From Herbiconiux sp. (GTDB taxonomy: Bacteria > Actinomycetota > Actinomycetes > Actinomycetales > Microbacteriaceae), in NCBI RefSeq assembly GCF_023264855.1, contig NZ_JAHFUW010000034.1:1-51282 (forward strand): a stretch of DNA of 51,282 nucleotides. The letters run 5' to 3'. The number at the start of each line of letters is the position of its first letter. Positions within the stretch are counted from its first letter, which is position 1. The notes under the pieces are model-generated. The model had not been told where the DNA came from, ran no database searches, and saw only the letters and a program-made list of their open reading frames with translations. Positions 7,791-15,538 of this stretch are shown here, in pieces. The translations under genes were made by a program, and so were the position numbers.

Positions 7791-9884
7791 ATGACCATCG
7801 CGACAGACATCGCAACCACCACGACCTCCACCCCGATCGTCGCCGTGCCGAAAGCCGAGTACCCGAGACCGGACCTCGACCGCTCGGAGCGCTGGCTCAG
7901 CCTGAACGGCGAGTGGGACTTCTCGAGCATCGACGGCTCGGCCCGCATCACGGTGCCGTTCGCCTGGGAGACGCCCGCCTCGGGCATCGAGCGCACCTGG
8001 CTCGAGGCGGCCACGTACCGGCGCGTGCTCTCGGTGCCCGCCGACTGGGAGGGCGCACGAACCGTGCTCTGCTTCGGTGCCGTGCACCACAGGGCGACCG
8101 TGTCGATCGACGGCACGGAGGTGGGAACCCACGTGGGCGGCTACACCTCGTTCGAGTTCGACGTGACCGAGCACGTGCGGCCCGGCCGGGATGCGCTGCT
8201 CGAGGTGACCGTGGAGTCGCCGGCCGACAAGCGCTCGATCGTGCACGGCAAGCAGCGCTCGATCCCGCGCGACGACTACGACGGGGTCTCGTTCACCCCC
8301 ACTTCGGGCATCTGGCAGAGCGTATGGATCGAGGCCCGCGGCCGGAGCTACGCGCGATCGGTGACGCTGCGAGGTGATTCCCTGACCGGCATCGACGTCT
8401 CCGTCGACGTGGCCGGCGACCGGTCCGCCGGAGTGCCGGTGCAGGTGCGGGTCGTCGGCGGGGAGGAGTCGCTGGCGCTGATGAGCGGGCCGGACGGCGT
8501 GGCGGCAGGACGGCTCGACCTCGAGACGCCGCGTCTCTGGTCGCCCGAGCATCCGCATCTCTACCGTGTGCAGGTGACGGTCGGTGAGGGCCCGGGCGCC
8601 GATCGGGTCGTGGCCACCACGGGGCTGCGCTCGCTCGAGTGGCACGACGGCCAGTTGAGGCTGAACGGATCACGGCTCTATCTGCGCGGTGTGCTCGACC
8701 AGGGCTACTGGCCGGGTACCGGCCTGACCGCGCCGAGCGATGAGTCGCTGCTCGCCGACCTCGACCTCGCGCGGGAGCTCGGGTACACGATGGTGCGCAA
8801 GCACTTGAAACTCGAGGAACCGCGCTGGCTGCATCGCGCCGACGAGCTCGGGATGCTCGTCTGGGCCGAGCCCGCCGCCCCGAGCCGCTTCAGCCCCGAG
8901 GCGGCCGGGCTGTTCGAGGATCAGCTGGAGCCGATGGTGCGGCGTGACGGCAACCATCCGTCGATCGTGGTGTGGGGACTCTACAACGAGGAGTGGGGGC
9001 TGGACTGGGACATCCCGGGCAGCCGCCGACGCGCTGAAGCCGCCACGCACGCCTACGACACGATGGCCGCTCTCGACCACACCCGGCCTCTGGTCGAGAA
9101 CTCGGGCTGGGCGCACGTGAAAAGCGACCTAGTGGACTGGCACTACTACGAGCCCGACCCGGCCACCTGGGCGTCGAGCGTGCGAGACCTCGCTTCCGGG
9201 GCGCGGGAGGCGTTTCCGGTGAAGCTCGGGCCGGACTTCGTGGTCGACAAGAGCCTCTACGGCTCACCCGACTTCCCGCGCAACGGGGTACCGCTGCTGA
9301 ACAGCGAGTACGGCGAGGGATACACGAGCCTCGAACGCGCCTGGCATCTGCGCTGGCAGACCCAGGAGCTGCGCCGGCATGAACGCTATTCGGGGTACGT
9401 CTACACCGAACTCGCCGACGTCGAACACGAGAACGCCGGACTGCTCGATGCCGAACGCCGCCGGAAGGACTGGGGCGGATTGCGCCCGGCCGACATCAAT
9501 GCCGACACCATGCTGGTGATCGACCTCGTGCCGCGGGCGGCCGGCGCCGACATCGACGTGCCGGCCGAGCCGTTCGAGCTGACCGTGCACGTCTCGCACC
9601 ACGGGCCGGAGCCGGTGGCGGGGCACCTGCAGGCCCGATGGATCCCGGCGGGCTCACCCCTGCCCGCGTCGCTCACCTCGCCGACTTCGGTGGCCGTTCC
9701 GGCGGTCGAACCGTTCGTTCTCGGCGAGCCGGTCAGGCTGTCGATCGAACCGCCCGTCGCCGCCGCTCGCCTCGCTCTGCACCTCGTCGACGAGACGGGA
9801 GCGGTGCGGGCGCGGAGCTTCATCGACGCGGCCCCCGTGGAGGAGCCGAACCGCCGGGGCGCCCGCCCCGCGCCCGCCCCCTGA
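7791..9884 (+). CDS. glycoside hydrolase family 2 enzyme
   Basis: A 697-residue cytoplasmic glycosidase with no signal peptide. The order is an N-terminal jelly-roll sugar-binding domain (about 30-190), an immunoglobulin-like domain (about 190-285), then a TIM barrel. The acid/base motif is Asn399-Glu400 (WGLYNEEWG) and the likely nucleophile is Glu506 (LLNSEYGEG). Known GH2 activities include beta-galactosidase, beta-glucuronidase and beta-mannosidase; the sequence does not decide between them. Six bases separate it from the permease stop, so it should hydrolyse the oligosaccharide or glycoside brought in by the importer. LacI control is likely. Confidence 0.9.
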   Translation: MTIATDIATTTTSTPIVAVPKAEYPRPDLDRSERWLSLNGEWDFSSIDGSARITVPFAWETPASGIERTWLEAATYRRVLSVPADWEGARTVLCFGAVHHRATVSIDGTEVGTHVGGYTSFEFDVTEHVRPGRDALLEVTVESPADKRSIVHGKQRSIPRDDYDGVSFTPTSGIWQSVWIEARGRSYARSVTLRGDSLTGIDVSVDVAGDRSAGVPVQVRVVGGEESLALMSGPDGVAAGRLDLETPRLWSPEHPHLYRVQVTVGEGPGADRVVATTGLRSLEWHDGQLRLNGSRLYLRGVLDQGYWPGTGLTAPSDESLLADLDLARELGYTMVRKHLKLEEPRWLHRADELGMLVWAEPAAPSRFSPEAAGLFEDQLEPMVRRDGNHPSIVVWGLYNEEWGLDWDIPGSRRRAEAATHAYDTMAALDHTRPLVENSGWAHVKSDLVDWHYYEPDPATWASSVRDLASGAREAFPVKLGPDFVVDKSLYGSPDFPRNGVPLLNSEYGEGYTSLERAWHLRWQTQELRRHERYSGYVYTELADVEHENAGLLDAERRRKDWGGLRPADINADTMLVIDLVPRAAGADIDVPAEPFELTVHVSHHGPEPVAGHLQARWIPAGSPLPASLTSPTSVAVPAVEPFVLGEPVRLSIEPPVAAARLALHLVDETGAVRARSFIDAAPVEEPNRRGARPAPAP

Positions 9885-9900
9885 GGCGAGCCCTCGAGTC

Positions 9901-9995
9901 GTGGCGCGCGTCTCCTGCCAACGCGGCGCGCGCCACCCTGAGGTCACTGTCCCGCGCAACCCGATCGGTCGAGCACGGCCGTCCGGCCGCTCGAC
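9901..9995. terminator. double hairpin region between convergent genes
   Basis: Two hairpins lie in the gap between the GH2 gene and the convergent dehydrogenase. The first has arms GTGGCGCGCG (9901-9910) and CGCGCGCCAC (9927-9936). The second has arms GTCGAGC (9968-9974) and GCTCGAC (9989-9995). An outer pair CCCTGAGG/CCTCAGGG (9936-9943, 9999-10006) encloses the second. Likely bidirectional termination; there is no long T run. Confidence 0.55.
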
Positions 9996-10000
9996 GAGCC

Positions 10001-11104
10001 TCAGGGCACCACGATCGGCGTGATCTCGGTGCGGTCACGGGCCGCGGCCAGCGTCTCACCGATCGCGTCGAGCGGGCGGAGGCCGCCGAGCATCGCCTCG
10101 ACGTCGACCGCGCCGGATTCGAGCATCGGCAGGAAGCGGGCGAGGTCGCGCGCCATGTCGAGCCGGCCGCTCTGCGAGCTGCGCAGATCCCGCCCGCGCA
10201 GCGCCAGGTCGAACAGCGGCAGCTCGACAACGGTGTCGCGGGCGACATACGACGTGAAGGTCGTCACCCCGCCCAGCCGGGTCATCGCGAAGGCCTGCTG
10301 CACCGCCGCGACCGAGCCACCGGCGTCGAAGCCGAAGTCAGCCCCGCGGCCGGCGGTGAGCGCGCGCACGGCGTCGAGCGGATCGCCGTCGGCCGGGTCG
10401 ATCACGTCGGTCGCGCCCACCCGCGCGGCCAGGTCACGCCGGGCGGCGAGCGGCTCGACGGCGATGATGCGCTCGGCTCCCAGGATGCGGGCGGCCTGCA
10501 CCATCCAGAGCCCCTCCTGCCCGCAACCCACCACCACGACCGAGCTGCCGGGCGTCACCCGGGCGACGTTCACGACAGCGCCCATGCCCGAGACGATGCC
10601 GCAGCCCACCATCGCCAGCCAGGCATCCGGCAGATCGCTGTCGACCGGGAACACCTGGATGTCGCGCATCACCGTGTGCTCGATGTAGGTCGCCGAACTC
10701 CCCGGCGCCCGCACCTCCCGCCCGCCCTCGAGGGCGCCGATCACCGGCGCCGGCACGAACAGGCGCTCGCACTGGTCGATGCGGCCGCTGCGGCACCAGA
10801 AGCACTCGCCGCACTCCGGGGTCGCCGTCACGATCACGCGACGCCCCGCGCGGTGACGCGATCCGGCCCCCGTTTCCAACACCGTGCCGACCGCCGCGTG
10901 ACCGAGCACGACGGGATACGGATCGGGATCGAGCGCCGGCAGCCCGGTGTCGCCGCGCAGCGCGATCCAGTCGCTGTAGCAGAAGGCGCTGGCGTCGATG
11001 CGCAGCATGGCCTCCTCGGCCGCGGGGTCGCGCAGCAGCACGGTCTCGATCTGGAACTCGGTGGCGCCGCGATGCGCGACAGCGGCTCGGACGGATGTGG
11101 GCAC
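10001..11104 (-). CDS. zinc-dependent alcohol dehydrogenase (MDR superfamily)
   Basis: A 367-residue medium-chain dehydrogenase/reductase. The catalytic-zinc Cys is in SAFCYSDWI, the structural zinc site is CGECFWCRSGRIDQC, and the nucleotide-binding motif is VVVVGCGQEGLW. The usual GHE motif reads GHAAVG here: the His ligand is kept but the second-shell Glu is Ala, as also in the gene at 38582-39709. It should oxidise an alcohol or aldehyde adduct with NAD(P). The GTG start at 11104 is preceded by GGAGG. It is the last gene of a minus-strand group with the DUF606 and ketopantoate-reductase-like genes. Confidence 0.87.
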   Translation of the reverse strand: MPTSVRAAVAHRGATEFQIETVLLRDPAAEEAMLRIDASAFCYSDWIALRGDTGLPALDPDPYPVVLGHAAVGTVLETGAGSRHRAGRRVIVTATPECGECFWCRSGRIDQCERLFVPAPVIGALEGGREVRAPGSSATYIEHTVMRDIQVFPVDSDLPDAWLAMVGCGIVSGMGAVVNVARVTPGSSVVVVGCGQEGLWMVQAARILGAERIIAVEPLAARRDLAARVGATDVIDPADGDPLDAVRALTAGRGADFGFDAGGSVAAVQQAFAMTRLGGVTTFTSYVARDTVVELPLFDLALRGRDLRSSQSGRLDMARDLARFLPMLESGAVDVEAMLGGLRPLDAIGETLAAARDRTEITPIVVP

Positions 11105-11145
11105 GGTGCCTCCAAGGGTGCGGGCGGCCCCCTACGGGCCGCAGG

Positions 11146-12105
11146 TCACAGGACGGGTTCGGGAGCGGCGGCGGCGGCGCGCCGGCGCGAGGCGGCCATC
11201 GAGCCGAGGCCGGCGATCGCCACCGCGACGACGGCGAGCGCCGCGCCGAGCACGGCGGTGGGGGTGAGCCCGAGTGCGTCGACGGGCACCAGGAGGTCCA
11301 GCAGCACGGCCGCGATCGCCTGACCGGCCGCGATGCACAGGATGGCGCTCAGCACGCCGATGGTGCGCACGGTCAGCGCGGTCACCACCCCGATGGCCGC
11401 GCCGAGCGCCCCGCCCAGTGGCGCCCACGGCGGCAGCGCGGAGAAGTCGATCGGGTGCAGCAGCAGCGAGACGACGAGCGCTGCGGCCACGAAGACGCCC
11501 GAGATGAGGAAGTTGATCACCGACATCACCGCGAACTCGCCCGTCACCACCACCAGCCAGCCGTTGGCGGCCTGCTGCAGCGCGATCAGCACGCCGGCGA
11601 TCACGACGACGGGGATGACCAGCACGTTGCCGAGGTCGAAACGGCCGACGGCGCCCACCAGCACGGCGAGCACGGCTACACCCAGGCCCACCGAGCGCAG
11701 CAGGTTCAGCGAGCGGCGGCCGCCAGGCCCCAGGCTGAGCGAGTCGGCCAGCACCGAGCCGACCAGCTGACCGAGCGTGACCGCCACGGCCACGGCCACC
11801 ACGCCCACCTCGGGGGTCACGGTGATGATCGTGAGCACGGCCGCGAACCCCATCAGCCCGCCGAGGAACCACCAGCGGCGCACCTCCGTGCGACGCTGCC
11901 GGAGCGAGCGGACGGCCCGGGGGAACGCCCCCATCGCACCGGCCACGACCAACGCCATGAGGAGCGCCGTGCCGTGGTTGACGGCCGTGGCGAGCACGGG
12001 CGATCCGGTGGCCACGCTGACGTGACCGTTCGCCGAGGTCTGCACGGCCACGGCGGCGCCGGCGGCGAGGGTCGCCGCCGTGGCCAGCAGCGGCGAGGCC
12101 TTCAC
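11146..12105 (-). CDS. DMT-superfamily transporter with two DUF606 (YdcZ) units
   Basis: A 319-residue, very hydrophobic protein with about ten membrane segments. Two homologous halves are visible; each has an N(H/F)-containing helix in the context TAVNHGTALLMA and SVINFLISGVF. Single DUF606 proteins are about 150 residues and work in pairs, so this is a natural fusion of the pair. The family belongs to the drug/metabolite transporter superfamily and the substrate is unknown. The start is GTG at 12105, overlapping the upstream stop (GTGA, 12102-12105). It probably moves a metabolite related to the adjacent oxidoreductases. Confidence 0.82.
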   Translation of the reverse strand: MKASPLLATAATLAAGAAVAVQTSANGHVSVATGSPVLATAVNHGTALLMALVVAGAMGAFPRAVRSLRQRRTEVRRWWFLGGLMGFAAVLTIITVTPEVGVVAVAVAVTLGQLVGSVLADSLSLGPGGRRSLNLLRSVGLGVAVLAVLVGAVGRFDLGNVLVIPVVVIAGVLIALQQAANGWLVVVTGEFAVMSVINFLISGVFVAAALVVSLLLHPIDFSALPPWAPLGGALGAAIGVVTALTVRTIGVLSAILCIAAGQAIAAVLLDLLVPVDALGLTPTAVLGAALAVVAVAIAGLGSMAASRRRAAAAAPEPVL

Positions 12106-13130
12106 ATCAGCGCCCGGGCGAGCACCGGCAGGTGCTCCACGCCGGGCTGCATCTCCCCGCGCTCGATGCGGTGGGCGAGCCGCACCACCGCCGTGTTCAC
12201 CGGGGTCGCGACGCCGAGCTCGCCGCCGCGCAGCATCACGTGGCCGTTGAGGTCGTCGACCTCGCTGTGCCGGCCCTTGCGCCAGTCCTGCAGCACGGTG
12301 GTGGTGGCGCCGGGCACCACGAAGCCGGCGAAGAGCTTGTCGGTCATGATGTCGACGACCCGGTCGGGCTCGGCGATCTCCTCGGCGCTCAGCCCGAAGA
12401 TCGGCAGCACCGGATGCCCGGCCGCGGCCCCCACGGCGAGCGCCTCGTTGCCGGCGGCCACCATCACGTCCCGGAAGCCCGGCGTGTGCAGGGCGTCGAG
12501 CATGGGCAGGCCCAGCACGGCCGAGGTCACCAGCAGGGTGCTGTTGCTCACCAGCTTCATCCATTTGGCCGCCTCGATGTCGTCGAAGCGCTGCACGGTG
12601 CCGGAGCGCCCGAGCAGCTCCTGCACCTCGCCGATGCGCTCCACCGGTCCGCCGGGCAGCGCGCCCACGGCGAACCAGGAGCGGTCGACCCCGGTGTGCC
12701 GGTGCACCACGCCCGGCTCGTCCATCGTGGCCGAGCACTCGATCACGGCGCCCAGGGTGCGCTCGGCGCCCACCACGTCTTCGATCACCCCGGCGGTCAT
12801 GCCGTTCTGCACGCCCACCAGGAGGCCGTCGTCGGCGAGATGGGGACGGATGAGCTCCGCCGCCCAGCGCGAGTCGTAGGCCTTCATCAGCATCAGCACC
12901 ACGTCGAAGGACTGCTTCAGCTCCGCCACCTCGCAGAGGTGGATGACGCGCGGACGCACCTGCTGCTCCTCGGCGGGCGTGATGATGCGCAGCCCGTCGG
13001 CCCGCATCGTCTCCACGTGCGCGGGCCATTGCTCGATCAGCAGCACGTCGTCCCCCGCCCGGGTGAGGTCGGCGCCGATCGACGCCCCGTTCGCCCCGGC
13101 ACCCAGCACCGCGATCCGTTTTCCCGACAT
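12102..13130 (-). CDS. ketopantoate reductase-like (ApbA/PanE family) oxidoreductase
   Basis: A 342-residue protein with an N-terminal Rossmann fold (KRIAVLGAGANGASIGADL) and the C-terminal helical ApbA domain. A candidate catalytic Lys lies in AAKWMKLVSNSTLL. PanE reduces 2-dehydropantoate with NADPH, but relatives in catabolic clusters reduce other 2-oxoacids, and the setting argues for that here. The start at 13130 is fixed by AAAGGAGG at 13138-13145; an upstream in-frame ATG at 13184 lacks a site. It overlaps the transporter gene by 4 bases. The promoter region is shared with the divergent Dabb gene. Confidence 0.82.
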   Translation of the reverse strand: MSGKRIAVLGAGANGASIGADLTRAGDDVLLIEQWPAHVETMRADGLRIITPAEEQQVRPRVIHLCEVAELKQSFDVVLMLMKAYDSRWAAELIRPHLADDGLLVGVQNGMTAGVIEDVVGAERTLGAVIECSATMDEPGVVHRHTGVDRSWFAVGALPGGPVERIGEVQELLGRSGTVQRFDDIEAAKWMKLVSNSTLLVTSAVLGLPMLDALHTPGFRDVMVAAGNEALAVGAAAGHPVLPIFGLSAEEIAEPDRVVDIMTDKLFAGFVVPGATTTVLQDWRKGRHSEVDDLNGHVMLRGGELGVATPVNTAVVRLAHRIERGEMQPGVEHLPVLARALM

Positions 13131-13149
13131 CCAGCCGCCTCCTTTGGCG

Positions 13150-13260
13150 CTGTAGAAAATACAGCATTGATGTACATAGCCCACGATATAGGCTGGTAAT
13201 CTGGCTCAACCAGCCCGAAGTGTAAATTGATGCTGGACAGCCCAGCGTCTTTCTGGACAG
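13150..13260. promoter_or_regulatory. cluster of inverted and direct repeats in a divergent promoter region
   Basis: Within the 175-base gap are CTGTA (13150-13154) with TACAG (13160-13164); GGCTGGT (13191-13197) with ACCAGCC (13209-13215); and the direct repeat CTGGACAG at 13233-13240 and 13253-13260, spaced 20 bases (two helical turns). These are exact matches in sequence. Their use as operators for the divergent genes is inference, and no regulator gene is immediately adjacent. Confidence 0.5.
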
Positions 13261-13305
13261 GCCGTCATCTCATGACAGCACCCTCAACGTAGAGAGCAGA
13301 GAACG

Positions 13306-13617
13306 ATGATCCTTCACATCGCCGCATTCCGATGGAAAGACGACGTGACCGAGGCCGACGTGGCCGAGCTCACCGCCGCGCTGTCGGAGATGGCTGTGAA
13401 CATCCCCGAGATCAAGTCGTACACGGCCGGTCCGAACCTGCACCTGCGCCCGGCCGGCTCGGACTACGGGGTCGCCGCCCTGCTGGAGGACGCCGCCGGG
13501 CTGGACGCCTATCTCGACCACCCCACCCACCTCGCCGTGTACGAGAAGTACCTCGGCCGCATGCTGGCCGAGCGCTCCGCCGTGCAGCTGCCGATCAGCG
13601 AGGGATCGTTCGCGTGA
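13306..13617 (+). CDS. Dabb (stress-responsive alpha/beta barrel) family protein
   Basis: A 103-residue dimeric ferredoxin-like barrel protein. It starts ILHIAAFRWKDDV and contains the family's HPTHLAVYEKY segment. Dabb proteins include cyclases acting on polyketide-like acids and proteins of unknown role in catabolic clusters. Its stop overlaps the GTG of the next dehydrogenase (13614-13617), so it belongs to the same operon and pathway. The function is not determinable. Confidence 0.85.
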   Translation: MILHIAAFRWKDDVTEADVAELTAALSEMAVNIPEIKSYTAGPNLHLRPAGSDYGVAALLEDAAGLDAYLDHPTHLAVYEKYLGRMLAERSAVQLPISEGSFA

Positions 13618-14678
13618 GCGGGATGCGCGCCGCGGTGCTGCACGACGTGGGCGACCTCCGCGTCGAGGACCGCCCGGTTCCGCAGCCCGGCCCCGGCGAG
13701 GTGCTCATCCGCGTCGCCGTGTGCGGGGTGTGCGGCAGCGACGCGACGGAGTTCGGCCGCGGCCTGGTGCTCGCCCGGCCGCCGGTGACCCTCGGGCACG
13801 AGTTCGCCGGCGTGGTGGAGGCCGTGGGCGAGGGCGTCACCGCCCCGCCGGTCGGTGCCACCGTGGTCAGCGGCGCCGGCATCTCGTGCGGCGAGTGCAA
13901 GCCGTGCCGCCAGGGCCGCACCAACCTGTGCCGCACGTATTCCACCATCGGCTTCCACCACGACGGCGGCCTCGCCGGCTACGTGGTCTCCCCCGCCGCC
14001 ATCACCCTCGACGTGAGCGACAGCGGCCTCTCGCCGGACACCTTGGGGCTCACCCAGCCGATGGCCATCGCGGTGCACGCCGTGCGGCGCAGCGGGCTCG
14101 CGGCCGGTCAGGATGCGGTCATCGTGGGTGTGGGCGGCATCGGCGCCTTCATCACCGTGGCGGCCGCCGCCACCGGAGCACGCGTGCTCGTGGTCGACCT
14201 GAACGACGACCGGCTCGAGCTCGCGACCCGCCTGGGCGCCTCGGAGACGCTGAAGGCGGGAACCGATCCGCTCGCCCAACGGCTGGACGAGCTCGGCATG
14301 GACGTCGACGTGTTCTTCGAGGTGAGCGGATCGGGCCCCGGCCTCAAATCGGTTCTCGAGGCCGCCCGTCCCGGCGCCACCATCGTGCCGGTCGGCATCC
14401 AGCGCGGCGAGCCGGAGCTGCCGCTCGGGCGCTGGACCCTCAACGAATACACGATCCTGGGCACGGTCGCCCACGTCTTCGCCACCGACTTCCCCGAGGC
14501 GGTGCGCCTGCTCGGCACCCGGTCCGACTGGTCGGACATCGCCGGCGAGGTCATTCCGCTCGATCGATTGGCCGAGGATGCCCTGCAGCCCTTGCTGGAG
14601 GGGCGCTCCGCGCAGATCAAGACGCTGATCGACCCGTGGGCCACCGACTCACGACCCGCGGTGCACTCCCGCGCCTGA
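13614..14678 (+). CDS. zinc-binding alcohol dehydrogenase (MDR, threonine/butanediol dehydrogenase-like)
   Basis: A 354-residue MDR enzyme. The catalytic-zinc Cys is in VCGVCGSDATEF, the intact GHE motif is LGHEFAGVV, the structural zinc cluster is CGECKPCRQGRTNLC, and the NAD site is VIVGVGGIGAF. Relatives oxidise polyols, amino alcohols or hydroxy compounds. The GTG at 13614 overlaps the Dabb stop and has GAGGGA 8 bases upstream; an ATG at 13623 is an alternative start. It converges with the XRE-cupin gene, with only 5 bases between stops. Confidence 0.88.
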   Translation: MSGMRAAVLHDVGDLRVEDRPVPQPGPGEVLIRVAVCGVCGSDATEFGRGLVLARPPVTLGHEFAGVVEAVGEGVTAPPVGATVVSGAGISCGECKPCRQGRTNLCRTYSTIGFHHDGGLAGYVVSPAAITLDVSDSGLSPDTLGLTQPMAIAVHAVRRSGLAAGQDAVIVGVGGIGAFITVAAAATGARVLVVDLNDDRLELATRLGASETLKAGTDPLAQRLDELGMDVDVFFEVSGSGPGLKSVLEAARPGATIVPVGIQRGEPELPLGRWTLNEYTILGTVAHVFATDFPEAVRLLGTRSDWSDIAGEVIPLDRLAEDALQPLLEGRSAQIKTLIDPWATDSRPAVHSRA

Positions 14679-14683
14679 CTCCG

Positions 14684-15400
14684 TCAGGCCGTGAGCTCGT
14701 CCATCGCCCGCAGCACGTCCACCGCGGAGCCCGGCTGACCGCCGGGCGACGCGGTGCTGCTCTGCGGCGCGTCGGGCAGAGCGGAGTTCTGCTGTCGCCG
14801 GCCGAACACGAACCAGATGCCCTTGGCCGGCACGGAGCCCCGGTTGGAGTACAGGTGCGGCCGCACCGAGTCGAACTGCAGCGAGTCGCCCGGATGCAGC
14901 AGGTGGGTGTCGAAGTCGAGGTGCAGGGTGAGCTCGCCCTCCAGCAGGTAGGCGTACTCGAAGCCCGCGTGGCGCATCAGCTTGTCTTCGATCGAGCTCG
15001 AGGCGCCGGGCTCGTAGGTCACCAGGAGGGCATCGACCGGGCCGCCCGCGCCGACCGCCAACCGCTCCCAGCGCACGCCGTTCTGCATCTCGATGACGGG
15101 GTTCTCCGCACGGCGCTGCACGTCGGGCAGCGCGGGCCCGGTGTGCCCGAACATCGGCGCCGGGGCATCGCCGACCGGGGCCATGCCGACCAGTTCGTCG
15201 AGCGAGACGCCCAGGTACGTGGCGAGGGCGTAGAGGGTGGCGACGGAGGGCTGCGTCTTTCCGATCTCGACCTGCGAGATCAGCGACGCCGAGACGCCGA
15301 GCGACTGCGCCACGCTCCGCAGACTGAGACCGCGTTTGGTGCGCGCCTCGCGCAGGCGTGCACCGAGACTGTCCGGCATGCTGGCTCCCAACGAACTCAT
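14684..15400 (-). CDS. XRE-family regulator with C-terminal cupin sensor
   Basis: A 238-residue protein. The helix-turn-helix is at about residues 13-67 (ARLREARTKRGLSLRSVAQ, LISQVEIGKTQPS) and a cupin domain follows (YAYLLEGELTLHLDFDTHLL, HPGDSLQFDS, RPHLYSN). This is the PuuR/HipB-cupin layout, where the cupin senses a small molecule. Starts at 15448, 15400 and 15379 are all possible; 15400 matches the N-terminal length of the paralogue at 22510, while 15379 has the better GGGAG site. It is divergent from the M24/dehydrogenase operon, which it likely regulates. It ends in a poorly ordered Pro/Ser/Gly-rich tail. Confidence 0.85.
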   Translation of the reverse strand: MSSLGASMPDSLGARLREARTKRGLSLRSVAQSLGVSASLISQVEIGKTQPSVATLYALATYLGVSLDELVGMAPVGDAPAPMFGHTGPALPDVQRRAENPVIEMQNGVRWERLAVGAGGPVDALLVTYEPGASSSIEDKLMRHAGFEYAYLLEGELTLHLDFDTHLLHPGDSLQFDSVRPHLYSNRGSVPAKGIWFVFGRRQQNSALPDAPQSSTASPGGQPGSAVDVLRAMDELTA

Positions 15401-15538
15401 CCGACCGGAAGCACCGTCGTTTTCGTCGATTCTTCCGCCGGAATCCATTGTAGGGCCCCGGAGGCCGTGTTGTAGTGTTAAGCATGACTGTACGCGCGTA
15501 AAGTGCGAAGGCACCATCCGATCTACGAGGAGGACTCG

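Noticed and set aside
6852-8645. 597-codon minus-strand frame across permease and GH2 genes
   Set aside because: Antisense shadow with low-complexity His/Arg/Glu composition; the plus-strand frame has recognisable domains.
11095-12879. 594-codon plus-strand frame opposite the DUF606 and reductase genes
   Set aside because: No domain and skewed composition; the minus-strand genes have clear motifs, binding sites and stop-start overlaps.
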